The notes under the pieces are model-generated. The model had not been told where the DNA came from, searched no databases, and saw nothing but the letters and a program-made list of their open reading frames with translations. Shown one piece after another: positions 8,219 through 16,901 of a DNA stretch of 64,000 nucleotides. Both the position numbers and the translations under genes were made by a program. The first letter of the stretch is position 1, and each line of letters opens with the position of its first letter. Origin of the DNA: JAJVID01 sp035714085 (lineage in GTDB: Bacteria; Acidobacteriota; Blastocatellia; RBC074); NCBI GenBank assembly GCA_035714085.1, contig DASTMP010000285.1, positions 3,659 through 67,658 of the forward strand. The letters run 5' to 3'.

Positions 8219-9157
8219 ATGAAGTTTCATCTTATCGCGAAGACCACGCTCGCTCTGAGTCTTCTCGCGTCGCCTTGTCTGGCTCAGGCGCCGCTCGCCG
8301 CGCGCGATCATTTCAACCGCGGCGATTCGCTCTATCAAAAAGGCGATTTCGAGGGCGCCATCGCCGATTTCACCAAAGCCATCGAGGTCAGCTCGCGTCT
8401 GGACAACCGCAGCGGCGCCGATGATTGGCGCCGCAAGACCGGCGCGGCGTCAAATTTTGACAAAGTCAGAGCGCTCGATCCGCTGACGGCGGCGGCATAC
8501 GCCAACCGCGGGCTGGCGCGTTATCGACTCCGCGATTACGAGGGCGCTATCGCCGACTGCGACCGCGCTATCGCGATCTATCCGCGTCTCCCCGACGCCT
8601 ACAACAATCGCGGCATGGCGCGCCGCGCCATGGGGGATTTCGACCGCGCTATCGCCGATTTCGACCGCGCTATCTCGATCTATCCGAGCGCCGCCGCCTA
8701 CAACAATCGCGGCAACGCATATGTGGATAAGAAAGAGCTTGATCGGGCCCTCGCCGATTTTGACCGCGCCCTCGCGCTCGATCCGCGCCTCGCGTCGGTC
8801 TATTTCAATCGCGGCTTTGCGCGGCGCGATAAAGGGGACAACGATGGCGCAATGAAAGATTTCGACAAGATTATTGCGCTCGATCCGCGTTCCGCCTCGG
8901 GTTACTACGGCCGCGCTGTGGCGCTGTGCGACAAGAATGAATTGGACCGCGCGGTCAATGACTTCAATCGCGCCATCGAACTCGATCCGCGCTATGCTCT
9001 GGCTTACGGGAACCGCGGGCTGGCTTTGCTGCGGCAAGGCAAGGGCGCCGACGCCGAAAAGGATTTCGAGCGCGCCGTCGCGCTTAGGCCGGGATTAAAA
9101 ACGGAACTGGAGTCGGACATCGAGCAAACCAAGAAATGGAGGCGAACGAACCGGTAG
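8219..9157 (+). CDS. Exported TPR-repeat protein (paralog 1)
   Basis: 312 residues from the ATG at 8219; this start matches that of the paralog at 15746, and the upstream extension to 8162 is not conserved. A signal peptide (MKFHLIAKTTLALSLLASPCLAQ) is followed by about seven TPR units of consensus AYNNRGxAR..xGDFDRAIADFDRAIxIDP, with a linker near residues 65-85. TPR proteins mediate protein-protein contacts; the mature protein should be periplasmic or outer-membrane associated. Nothing suggests a catalytic role. The 15746 copy is 313 residues and very similar. Confidence 0.88.
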   Translation: MKFHLIAKTTLALSLLASPCLAQAPLAARDHFNRGDSLYQKGDFEGAIADFTKAIEVSSRLDNRSGADDWRRKTGAASNFDKVRALDPLTAAAYANRGLARYRLRDYEGAIADCDRAIAIYPRLPDAYNNRGMARRAMGDFDRAIADFDRAISIYPSAAAYNNRGNAYVDKKELDRALADFDRALALDPRLASVYFNRGFARRDKGDNDGAMKDFDKIIALDPRSASGYYGRAVALCDKNELDRAVNDFNRAIELDPRYALAYGNRGLALLRQGKGADAEKDFERAVALRPGLKTELESDIEQTKKWRRTNR

Positions 9158-9168
9158 CTACAAACGCG

Positions 9169-9199
9169 CAAACCTGGATCAAACGACCACAGGAAGATA
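9169..9199 (+). pseudogene. Relic of the 5' end of a STAND ATPase gene
   Basis: These 31 bases differ by only two from 20059-20089, the beginning of the STAND-like gene at 20038 (both encode QTWIKRPQED). Similarity fades after about 9200. It follows directly on the TPR gene stop codon. It suggests that a second copy of the STAND gene once stood here, or that this piece was moved by recombination. Confidence 0.5.
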
Positions 9200-9350
9200 C
9201 ATCTCTCGCTCTGTTTTTTCTGTCCGGCGTTTTTCCGTCTGGTTCTCTTGCTTTCTGCGGCGCCGTCGGCAAAGATCAGCGGCGCAAAAAGACGGTAAAG
9301 ATCGACATTCGTCAGTTCTGGAGGGGGAGGCGAGGCCATGGCATTGAACT

Positions 9351-10109
9351 ATGTCGGCCTCTACTTCAAACCAAAAATCAGTTCAGGCGGCGGCCGGCTG
9401 CTTCACATCGACGCAGTGGAGCCTGGTGTTGGCCGCGGGACAGCGTTCGACGCCCGAAGCCGAGCAGGCATTGGCAAAATTGTGCGGCGCCTACTGGCCG
9501 CCGATTTACGCCTATCTGCGGCGGAGAGGATACTCGGCGCCGGAGGCTGAAGACCTGGCGCAGAGCTTCTTCGTCCGACTCTTGGAGAAGAACTATCTGC
9601 GGGACGCCAATCCTGAGCGCGGCAAATTTCGATCATTCCTGCTGGCCTCACTCAAACATTTTCTCGCCAACGAATGGGATCGCGCACAGGCTCGGAAACG
9701 CGGCGGCCAATTTCAGTTCATCGGCCTGGAAGAGATCGCCGCGCAAGAGAACGAACGCCGCCTTGATCCGTATACCCTGACCCCGGAAGAACAATATGAA
9801 CGGCAATGGGCGCTGACGGCGCTCAATCGGGTGATTGCGCGGTTGGGAGAGGAATATAAGGCCGCGGGCAAAGCGCGTCTTTTCGACCACCTGAAGGACT
9901 TTCTGATCGGAACCGACGGCCTGCCTTACCAACAAGTGGCCGTCTCTCTGGAGATGAGCGAGGGGGCCGTTAAAACGGCTGTTCACCGCTTACGCGGCCG
10001 CTTTCGCAAACTGCTGCGCGCGGAGATCGCGGAAACTCTCCCGCATCCCGATAACCAGGATGAGGTCGATGGAGAGATTCGCTACCTTCTCAAGACGCTC
10101 AGTTCATAA
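9351..10109 (+). CDS. ECF-type RNA polymerase sigma factor
   Basis: 252 residues. Seen: the opening STQWSLVLAAG typical of large ECF sigma factors of Acidobacteriota and Planctomycetota, a region 2 with APEAEDLAQSFFVRLLEKNY and RGKFRSFLLASLKHFLANEWD, and a region 4 helix-turn-helix near the end (PYQQVAVSLEMSEGAVKTAV HRLRGRFRKLLR). The start at 9351 is the first ATG giving the conserved N-terminus; the purine-rich GGGGGAGGCGAGG is some distance upstream. No anti-sigma gene is adjacent. A Ser/Thr kinase follows 180 bases later, a pairing repeated at 38998-42372, which suggests phosphorylation-linked control. The genes it transcribes are unknown. Confidence 0.88.
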   Translation: MSASTSNQKSVQAAAGCFTSTQWSLVLAAGQRSTPEAEQALAKLCGAYWPPIYAYLRRRGYSAPEAEDLAQSFFVRLLEKNYLRDANPERGKFRSFLLASLKHFLANEWDRAQARKRGGQFQFIGLEEIAAQENERRLDPYTLTPEEQYERQWALTALNRVIARLGEEYKAAGKARLFDHLKDFLIGTDGLPYQQVAVSLEMSEGAVKTAVHRLRGRFRKLLRAEIAETLPHPDNQDEVDGEIRYLLKTLSS

Positions 10110-10180
10110 AATTTTCTCTCCTCGAACTGTAACCTTTAACGCAGTTTGCTTCAGTAAGAAGTGTAATCGTCTTCCATATT

Positions 10181-10273
10181 CCGTTTTCCATTTTCCGTTT
10201 GTCATGTGTTATTGCGCGTCCTTTTGGTTCCGGCAATGACAAATGTCAAGCGCAAAGTGGAAAACGGAAAATG
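10181..10273. repeat. Inverted repeat in the sigma-kinase spacer
   Basis: CCGTTTTCCATTTTCCGTTTGTCAT (10181-10205, internally repetitive) is complemented in two pieces by ATGACAAA (10236-10243) and TGGAAAACGGAAAATG (10258-10273). The right arm runs into the ribosome site of the kinase (AAAGGAGGG). It may act as a terminator or attenuator between sigma factor and kinase. Confidence 0.5.
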
Positions 10274-10291
10274 AAAAAGGAGGGCCATTCG

Positions 10292-11782
10292 ATGACTAAA
10301 TCTGGTCTCTGTCCACGCTGTCAAGGCGCATTAACCGAGGATGCCCCAGCCGGTTTGTGTCCGAAATGTCTGATGGGAATGGCGCTCGAACTCTCGTCCG
10401 AGCCTTCTGAAAGCCTATCAGCCGCGGGGCCAGTCGGCGCGCGCGCCGCGGACGCGACGATCGCTGAGAGCGACCGATCTTTCGGCGATTACGAGTTATT
10501 GGGACGGATCGCGCGCGGCGGGATGGGTGTGATCTACAAGGCGCGGCAGGTCTGTCTAAATCGCGTTGTCGCAGTCAAGATGATGTTGCCCGGACTGCTC
10601 GTCTCCGAAGCCGAAGCGAGTCGATTCCAGAACGAGGCCGAAGTCATCGCCAACCTGCGCCATCCCAATATTGTGGCTGTTCACGAGGTGGGCGCGCACG
10701 ACGGCCAGCGCTATTTCTCGATGGACTACGTCGAGGGGCAAAGCCTGGCCGCGGTCGTCAGAGAACATCCGCTTCCGGCGCGGACCGCGGCCCGCTATGT
10801 CAAGGTGATCGCCGAAGCCATTCATTACGCGCACCAGCAGGGCATTCTGCACCGCGATTTGAAGCCGTCGAACGTGCTGCTGGACAAAGCCGGGAATCCG
10901 CGCATCACCGACTTCGGTCTGGCCAAGCGATTGTCGAGCGATTCGCGGCTGACCGCCACGGGGACGGTGCTGGGCACGCCGAGCTATATGCCTCCGGAAC
11001 AGGCCGACGGCAAAAGCAGACGCACGGGGGCGGCCAGCGACGTCTATTCGATCGGCGCGATCCTTTACGAACTGCTGACAGGTCGCCCGCCGTTTCAAGC
11101 GGCGACACCGCTCGACACCATCCTTCTCGTCATCAACACGGAACCGATCGCGCCGCGAATGCTCAATCCGAAGCTCTCCCGCGATCTGGAGACGATCTGT
11201 TTGAAATGTCTGGAGAAGGACCCGCGCTGGCGATATCAATCGGCGCAGGAGTTGGCTGACGATCTCGACCGCTACCTGAAGCGTGAGCCAATCAAGGCGC
11301 GGCCCATCAGCCTCTTAAACCGCGGCTGGCGCTGGTGCCGGCGTAATCCGTGGCAGACCACGGCCGCCGTCGCTCTGGTCCTGGCGACTTTGATGGCGTC
11401 GCTCTGGGCCATCGCGTCTCAGCGGATAGCGATTATTTCCAGGCAGATTCCCTGGCAATCGTTGTTTGAGCAGGTCCAATCAGGGCGGGTCGCGGGCGAT
11501 CACACGGAGTCGCTCAAGGCGCCGGCCGAGGCTACCCCTGTCAAAAGCCCTGACGGTCGGCTGCTCGCTTCGAGCGGCCAGGATCATCGCACAATTCGAC
11601 TGCTGGAAACCTCGACCGGACGTGAATTGGCCCAATGGGAGGCCCACCGGGTCGGAATTACCGCGTTGGCCTTCAGCCCGGATGGCCGCACACTTGCCTC
11701 CGGAGGCGCGGACGGAACGATGAAGTTGTGGGACCTCTCTTCCATCCGCCGCGAGTTGGGCGGCAAAGAATTTGATCGGTAG
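10292..11782 (+). CDS. Zinc-ribbon membrane Ser/Thr protein kinase with a short WD40 tail
   Basis: 496 residues from the ATG at 10292 (AAAGGAGGG 7 bases upstream); a longer frame from 10199 has no ribosome site. Order: zinc ribbon (LCPRCQGALTED..AGLCPKCL, about 5-30), PknB-type kinase with GRIARGGMGVIYKA, catalytic VAVKMM, HRDLKPSNVLL, DFGLAK and GTPSYMPPEQ, then one membrane helix (about 365-385). After it come only two WD40 blades, ending LWDLSSIRRELGG, which is how longer seven-blade relatives end. An internal loss of several blades is therefore likely. All kinase residues are present, so it should be active at the membrane. Cotranscription with the sigma factor upstream is plausible. Confidence 0.9.
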   Translation: MTKSGLCPRCQGALTEDAPAGLCPKCLMGMALELSSEPSESLSAAGPVGARAADATIAESDRSFGDYELLGRIARGGMGVIYKARQVCLNRVVAVKMMLPGLLVSEAEASRFQNEAEVIANLRHPNIVAVHEVGAHDGQRYFSMDYVEGQSLAAVVREHPLPARTAARYVKVIAEAIHYAHQQGILHRDLKPSNVLLDKAGNPRITDFGLAKRLSSDSRLTATGTVLGTPSYMPPEQADGKSRRTGAASDVYSIGAILYELLTGRPPFQAATPLDTILLVINTEPIAPRMLNPKLSRDLETICLKCLEKDPRWRYQSAQELADDLDRYLKREPIKARPISLLNRGWRWCRRNPWQTTAAVALVLATLMASLWAIASQRIAIISRQIPWQSLFEQVQSGRVAGDHTESLKAPAEATPVKSPDGRLLASSGQDHRTIRLLETSTGRELAQWEAHRVGITALAFSPDGRTLASGGADGTMKLWDLSSIRRELGGKEFDR

Positions 11783-12381
11783 TTGATTTAAATCGGAACA
11801 ACTTAGCGTCGCCGACCGACAAGAGCGCTCAATCTTTGTCACGCCGTGACGCCGATTGAGAACTGCTATCGTAGCGTTCCTGCTTCATAGACCACCCATC
11901 GGCGGTCTCCACAGGCGTTCAAGGGGGTCGGGCCCGCTCGGCCCTACCTCTCAAAAGAGACTATGAATTGTTTCTCTACTTTAGCGTTCAAACTTTTACC
12001 CCACAGACTTCCTGTGGGAACCGCCAAATTTGAGTTTCAAAGAGCCGCAACGGTGGCTCACGCGGTACTTGCAACCTTCGTGACAGGGCCGTTCGTGTTG
12101 CGGTGATTGTACCATGATTCATAGCCGGAACGCTCACGGTCGACGAGAAAAATTTACAGCTTTCGGTCACTCCACTTCGCTGCCGTGACCGGAGGGTCAT
12201 TCACCGTCCCGCTGGGACAGAATTATGGTTTTTGAGAAATAGACTTGACAACGCTTCTTCCGCTGCGGCGACCCGGAAAATAGTTGTCATATTTATTTTT
12301 CAACAAGCAGTAGTGTGTCCGCAGGGTGAATTGGGGGCGGACAGACTAAAGCCTGCCTCACTCCTGGTTGAGGAGGAACAT
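11783..12381. other. Intergenic region with small hairpins
   Basis: No gene is supported in these 600 bases. Hairpins include CCCACAG-N5-CTGTGGG (12000-12018) and GGTCAC-N14-GTGACC (12165-12190). The stretch 12214-12310 is a decayed copy of the element at 53741-54040 and is listed separately. Confidence 0.5.
12214..12310. mobile_element. Degenerate short copy of the MITE-like element found at 53741-54040
   Basis: The left part (GGGACAGAATTATGGTTTTTGAG...) resembles the terminal repeat GTGACAAATTATGGTCTTTGAA of the 53.7-kb element, and the right part (CTGCGGCGACCCGG-AAAATAG-TTG...TTATTTTTCAA) resembles that element's other end. The middle is deleted, leaving about 97 bases. Similarity is patchy, so this is an inferred relic. 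Confidence 0.45.
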
Positions 12382-12483
12382 ATGCAACGATGGATCTGGA
12401 CAATAATTTTATGGACAGGTCCGCTCATGCCCTCGGCCTGCGCATCGGCCTGGCTTTTCGCTGATTCTACTTATTCAATTTAA
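12382..12483 (+). CDS. Possible 33-residue leader or small membrane peptide
   Basis: An ATG at 12382 is preceded by a strong GAGGAGGAAC ribosome site and opens a 33-codon frame ending 15 bases before the next gene. The product begins MQRWIWTIILWTGPL, is hydrophobic and tryptophan-rich, and could be a small membrane protein or a leader peptide coupled to the 12498 gene. No family is recognised. The good ribosome site and spacing are the only support. Confidence 0.4.
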   Translation: MQRWIWTIILWTGPLMPSACASAWLFADSTYSI

Positions 12484-12497
12484 CCAAAGGAACAACT

Positions 12498-13565
12498 ATG
12501 AAAGCGCGAAGTCGGATTTTCCTATTGACAGTTCTCTTGATCGTATTTTTGTGGCCTAACCAGAAACTAACAGCCTCCACTAGCCAGGCCGAAGCTCAGT
12601 TATCCGCGCCAGTCCGCATTAGCGACGATAACGGCTTCGACGAAGATCCATCGGTATTGCTCGCCCGGGATGGCCGGTTTTACGTGGCTTGGTCGTCGAA
12701 GCGGCAAAGCGGAGTCAATATTTACATCAAGAGTTCAGCGGATGGACAGAACTGGTCCACCGAGGAGCGGGTGACCGGCGGTCCCGGCGAAGACTACTAT
12801 CCCTCCCTTGCGCAGACCAGGGATGGTACGTTTCACATCGCATGGCACCGGCTCGAACGAGCGCAGGCAGACATTGACATTTGGTATTCGCGCTCGCAGG
12901 ATGCGCGAACCTGGTCAGTCCCGGTACAAATCACCACTAGTCCGAAAGTGGAATGGGCGCCCAGCATCCTCGCGGATTCGAGCGACGCTCTACACATCGT
13001 CTGGTCTTCAGGTAAGACTGGCAATCGGGAGCTGTACGAATCCCGGTCTGATGATGGCGGCCTCTGGTGGGCTCCCGAGAGGCAGATCACGCATAGCGCT
13101 GAGGAGGACGATTTCCCTCAGATGATCGAAACACGCCAAGGGGAAAAGATTCTGGCGTGGACGCGGTACCGGCAAGGATCGCTTCTGTGCGACTACATCA
13201 GCGACACCTCGGCTGAGATTGTGATCTCGCGATCGTGGGACGGGTTGAATTGGTCCGTTCCTGAAGTGTCCTCACCGAAGGATGAAAAGTGGCGCCAGAT
13301 GGACTTCCTGCCATTTGTCTTCGAAGACGCCGGCAGCCGACAGTTGTATCTCAGTTGGACATCCTCGCGATCCAATAGCTTGGGCAACATTCTTCTGCGC
13401 AACCTGGCGGCGGAACAGTCAGTTTACAGCCTTCTCACCATCGAGCGGACGAGGGACTACGACGCGAAGATCGCGCCGACTAAAACCCCAGGTCAATATC
13501 TTATGGTATGGGTCTCGGACCGTGAGGGAGCAATAGAGATCTATTCCCGGACTTTTCAACTATAA
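12498..13565 (+). CDS. Secreted sialidase-fold (Asp-box) propeller protein
   Basis: 355 residues, start supported by AAAGGAAC. A signal peptide (ARSRIFLLTVLLIVFLWP) precedes a propeller built of repeats such as FYVAWSSKRQSGVNIYIKSSADGQNWSTEERVT and HIVWSSGKTGNRELYESRSDDGGLWWAPERQIT. The S-x-D-x-x-x-W Asp-box recurs about five or six times, as in exo-alpha-sialidase-like folds. The catalytic Arg triad and Tyr/Glu pair of true sialidases were not recognised, so I call the fold rather than an enzyme. It stands between a possible leader peptide and a lipoprotein gene 73 bases downstream. Confidence 0.8.
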   Translation: MKARSRIFLLTVLLIVFLWPNQKLTASTSQAEAQLSAPVRISDDNGFDEDPSVLLARDGRFYVAWSSKRQSGVNIYIKSSADGQNWSTEERVTGGPGEDYYPSLAQTRDGTFHIAWHRLERAQADIDIWYSRSQDARTWSVPVQITTSPKVEWAPSILADSSDALHIVWSSGKTGNRELYESRSDDGGLWWAPERQITHSAEEDDFPQMIETRQGEKILAWTRYRQGSLLCDYISDTSAEIVISRSWDGLNWSVPEVSSPKDEKWRQMDFLPFVFEDAGSRQLYLSWTSSRSNSLGNILLRNLAAEQSVYSLLTIERTRDYDAKIAPTKTPGQYLMVWVSDREGAIEIYSRTFQL

Positions 13566-13638
13566 GTAGCGCCCGATGCGTTTTGGCGCATTCAGTATAA
13601 CTGAATACTATCCCTGCCCCCCAAAACTGGAGGAACAC

Positions 13639-15186
13639 ATGCAAGACACCCGACGCTTTGCAAAACTCAGTCGCGCTCTCGGTTTGAGAGCGAACACCTG
13701 CCGCTTTTTGATCGGCGCCCTCGTCTTCACTCTGCTGATACCGCTCACGGATTGCAATGTCAAAAAGACTGTTCGATTGGATCCGTCGGAAGTGAAGGAA
13801 CCAGGAAAAGAGAGGATTGTCGGGATCACCACCACCGACGGCCAGGACGTTCGTTTCGATTCGAGCGGGGCTACTGTGAGGGGCGATACGCTCCAGGCAT
13901 CCGTCAACGGAGCGCCGTATCAGATCACTACTAACCGGGTGCAGCGGTTATGGATTGAACGAAAAGAACTGTCGAAGGCGCGCACTATCGGCCTCATCGC
14001 TGGCGTGGCCGCTGGCGTCCTTATCGCGGGTGTGGCCATCGCGCTGGCTACCAAGCAATCCTGTCCCTTCATCTACTCCTGGGATGGCTCGGAGTATGTC
14101 TTCGACGGCGAGCCATACGGCGGCGCGGTTACGCGAGGTCTTGAGCGGGACGATTATTCCGAACTCGAACACCTTCGCGCGGAGAATGGCCTTTATCGTT
14201 TGATGGTCACAAACGAAGTGCCGGAGACGCAGTACACCAACCTGATGGAGCTGCAGGTGGTCGACCATCCGGCGGCGACGCGTGTGGTGGCCGACGAGTG
14301 GGGCGGGTTCCACGTCCTTGCCGAGCCCCAACGCCTGACCTCAGCCAGAGACAATCAGGGACGCGACCTGCTTCCCTGGTTGGTGACGACTGATCGGGTC
14401 ATCTGGGAAGCTCCGCCGGTTCTCGACGCCAACGGCGGCGTGCGACAGGAGATCGTCCTGACTTTTCCGAAGCCGAAGAGAGCGACGCGCGCCAGACTGG
14501 TGGCGAATGTGGCTACCGGGTTGTGGGGATCCGGAATGATCAAAGAGATGCTCAAGTTACGCGGACGTGACCTGGAGTCCTGGTACGCTTCGATGGACAG
14601 CGATCGAACGCAATCCGCCGCCCTCTTCGCATGGATACTCAGAGAAGAGCTGTTTGCGCTCAAGCTCGAAGTCGAAGAACCCGACGGATGGAAACATCGG
14701 GGAACCCTGCCCGGCGGAGGTCCGTTCATCGCCGAAGATCGGGTCGTCGCTCTCGACGTGAGCCGGGCGACGGGTGATCAACTGCGCATCCGAATACGCC
14801 CGCCGGTCGGTTTCTGGGCGCTCAACTCTTTCGCAGTTGATTATGGAGCTGACCAATCGCCGATCGTGGAGAAGGTTCATCCGATAAAGGCCTGGAATGA
14901 CGGAGATCGGGATCTACTGGCCGAACTGTCGAAGACGGATGACGCTTATTACGACATGCCAAACGTAGGCGACCGGGCCTGGGTTAACTTTCCAGCCCCG
15001 CCGCCGCGTCCGGGAATGGAGCGGACCGTCTTCCTGCACAGTAGAGGTTATTATCGGCTTCATCTGACCGGCAGCGGTAACCCAGACCTCGCCACCTTAG
15101 AGCAAATCGGCAATACTCCGGACGCCGCGGCGCGCTTCGCCGTCAAACGATACGGCGAGCGGCGAGTGGCGCAGGCGTCGAAGTGA
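13639..15186 (+). CDS. Lipoprotein of unknown function (CPFIYSWDG-type)
   Basis: 515 residues from the ATG at 13639, chosen for TGGAGGAAC just upstream. A lipobox-like LLIPLTDC places the acylated Cys near residue 39. A short beta region (to about 105) is followed by a membrane-like helix (ARTIGLIAGVAAGVLIAGVAIALA) and then a large domain opening SCPFIYSWDGSEYVFDGEPY. I recall this CP.IYSWDG..Y.FDGE signature from uncharacterised bacterial lipoproteins, but know no function. The ending is marked by a perfect hairpin at 15197-15256. The protein is likely membrane anchored with the large domain outside the cytosol. Confidence 0.75.
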   Translation: MQDTRRFAKLSRALGLRANTCRFLIGALVFTLLIPLTDCNVKKTVRLDPSEVKEPGKERIVGITTTDGQDVRFDSSGATVRGDTLQASVNGAPYQITTNRVQRLWIERKELSKARTIGLIAGVAAGVLIAGVAIALATKQSCPFIYSWDGSEYVFDGEPYGGAVTRGLERDDYSELEHLRAENGLYRLMVTNEVPETQYTNLMELQVVDHPAATRVVADEWGGFHVLAEPQRLTSARDNQGRDLLPWLVTTDRVIWEAPPVLDANGGVRQEIVLTFPKPKRATRARLVANVATGLWGSGMIKEMLKLRGRDLESWYASMDSDRTQSAALFAWILREELFALKLEVEEPDGWKHRGTLPGGGPFIAEDRVVALDVSRATGDQLRIRIRPPVGFWALNSFAVDYGADQSPIVEKVHPIKAWNDGDRDLLAELSKTDDAYYDMPNVGDRAWVNFPAPPPRPGMERTVFLHSRGYYRLHLTGSGNPDLATLEQIGNTPDAAARFAVKRYGERRVAQASK

Positions 15187-15196
15187 TTGATGGTCT

Positions 15197-15256
15197 CATT
15201 TTCCTGTCTGATCTCGTTTCTTTATCAGCCAATCGAATAGATCAGACAGGAAAATG
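15197..15256. terminator. Strong hairpin after the lipoprotein gene
   Basis: CATTTTCCTGTCTGATCT (15197-15214) is perfectly complemented by AGATCAGACAGGAAAATG (15239-15256), with a 24-base loop, 11 bases after the stop codon. The right arm is shared with the duplicated block (7810 copy). Confidence 0.6.
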
Positions 15257-15745
15257 GAAGACAGAAAAATTGAAAAATTCCCGCTATCTTCCCGGCCTCT
15301 TCGCCAAGCGCCCTTTGTGACTGACCTCTTCGCCGTTCACTCATTGAGCTAATGTCCAGCGCCGAGTAAATGATCTCCGTTTTTTGATTCGCTATCACAT
15401 TCTCGCCTGAAATACACAATGAACAGGTCGCATCAGCAGCTTTTCTCCGAACGTTTTCCTCGCCGGCGGAGTAAATATTTTTAGCGGCGCGGATTGGCTG
15501 AACAGACTTGCGATTGCGGCTTGCGGCGGCCTCACTCACATTCGCGCTACCAAAACAATCAACCCACCGGCTCGCGTAAGCGAGCGGCGCATCACGCGAC
15601 CAATGCCCGCTTACCCAGGCCGTAGTGCGCCATTACGTGGAGTCGTTCATTCTGCGGTGAGCGACGCCATAAAAGAATGAAACCTCGCCAAGTAGGCGCC
15701 GAATAATTTCGGCGTCTACTTGGCGAGGTTTCGGAGGAGCTGGGT
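15239..15745 (+). repeat. Upstream half of a duplicated block (copy 2)
   Basis: Related throughout most of its length to 7810-8218 and followed by a paralogous TPR gene in the same orientation. It also holds a private inverted repeat near its end: CGCCAAGTAGGCGCCGAA (15687-15704) and TTCGGCGTCTACTTGGCG (15708-15725), a hairpin just upstream of the TPR start. No gene is supported here. Confidence 0.75.
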
Positions 15746-16687
15746 ATGAAACTTCACCTTATCGCGAAGGCTGCGATAGCTCTGAGTCTTCTTGCGTCGC
15801 CTTGTCTGGCTCAGGCTCCGCCCGTCGCGCATGATCATTTCGCCCGCGCGGGGTCGCGTTACCAGAAAGGCGATTTCGAGGGCGCGATCGCCGACTTCAC
15901 CAAAGCCATCGAGATCAGCTCGCGTCTGGACAACCGCCAACGCGGCGATGATTGGCGCCACGAGACCGGCGCGGCGTCGAATTTTGACAAGGTCAGAGTA
16001 CTCGATCCGCTGGCGGCGGCGGCATACGCAAATCGCGGGCTGGCGCGTTATCAACTCCGCGATTACGAGGGCGCTATCGCCGACTGCGACCGCGCGATCG
16101 CGATCAATCCGCGTCTCAGCGTCGCCTACAACAATCGCGGCATCGCGCGCTACGCCTTGGAAGATTACGACCACGCGATCGCCGATTTCGACCGCGCGAT
16201 CGCGATCGATCCGCGTGACGCTGAGACCTATAACAATCGCGGCAACGTATATGTGGATAAGAAAGAGCTTGATCGGGCCCTCGCCGATTTCGACCGCGCC
16301 CTCGCGCTCGATCCGCGCCTCACGTCGGTCTATTTCAATCGCGGCTTTGCGCGGCGCGAGAAAGGGAACGACGATGGCGCGTTGAAGGATTTCGACAAGG
16401 CTATCGCGATCGATCCGCGCTTCGCTTCGGGATACTACGGCCGCGCGGTGGCTCTGTGCGACAGGAATGAATTGGACCGCGCGATCAATGACTTCAATCG
16501 CGCCATCGAACTCGATCCGCGCTATGCTCTGGCTTACGGGAACCGCGGGCTGGCTTTGCTGCGACAGGGCAAGGACGCCGAAGCCGAAAAGGATTTCGAG
16601 CGCGCCGTCGCGCTCAGGCCGGAATTGAAGGCGGAACTGGAGTTGAACGTCGAGAGAGCCAAGAAATGGAGGCAAACGAATCGCTGA
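15746..16687 (+). CDS. Exported TPR-repeat protein (paralog 2)
   Basis: 313 residues, start at the ATG after GGAGCTGGGT. Signal peptide MKLHLIAKAAIALSLLASPCLAQ, then about seven TPR units (YNNRG..RYALEDYDHAIADFDRAIAIDP). It is a close paralog of 8219-9157, including the linker RQRGDDWRHETGAASNFDKV. Some segments are nearly identical at DNA level (for example around 16246-16310 against 8715-8780), pointing to a fairly recent duplication or gene conversion. Likely a periplasmic interaction protein. Confidence 0.88.
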   Translation: MKLHLIAKAAIALSLLASPCLAQAPPVAHDHFARAGSRYQKGDFEGAIADFTKAIEISSRLDNRQRGDDWRHETGAASNFDKVRVLDPLAAAAYANRGLARYQLRDYEGAIADCDRAIAINPRLSVAYNNRGIARYALEDYDHAIADFDRAIAIDPRDAETYNNRGNVYVDKKELDRALADFDRALALDPRLTSVYFNRGFARREKGNDDGALKDFDKAIAIDPRFASGYYGRAVALCDRNELDRAINDFNRAIELDPRYALAYGNRGLALLRQGKDAEAEKDFERAVALRPELKAELELNVERAKKWRQTNR

Positions 16688-16741
16688 ATCGATCATTCGC
16701 CGCGCTTGCTTCGAAATAGTTGAGAGACTATATTACGCCAC

Positions 16742-16766
16742 GTCATTGACCTCTTGAGGCAATGAC
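16742..16766. terminator. Hairpin after TPR paralog 2
   Basis: GTCATTG and CAATGAC close a stem that continues through CCTC/GAGG after one mismatch. There is no T-run; termination is inferred from position. Confidence 0.45.
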
Positions 16767-16825
16767 ACTGAACACGTTCCCATCAGAAAGCGCCCCTCAC
16801 CGGAACACGATCCCCCTACCAGAAC

Positions 16826-16853
16826 TTGACACCCGCAGATAACCTGATTATCT
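16826..16853 (+). promoter_or_regulatory. Candidate promoter of the sugar dehydrogenase gene
   Basis: TTGACA (16826-16831) and TTATCT (16848-16853) with a 16-base spacer, about 50 bases before the GTG start. A second TTGACA further down (near 16878) has no matching -10 box. Confidence 0.4.
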
Positions 16854-16901
16854 GTCAGATGACATCAGCCTGTCGCAGTTGACATAAAGGAGGACTGCCC
16901 T

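Noticed and set aside
9136..9780. 214-residue plus-strand frame
   Set aside because: Its first part is the STAND relic, the rest is out of frame with the sigma factor gene. Not a real gene.
15716..16696. 326-residue frame on the minus strand
   Set aside because: Antisense of TPR paralog 2; a similar shadow exists opposite paralog 1.
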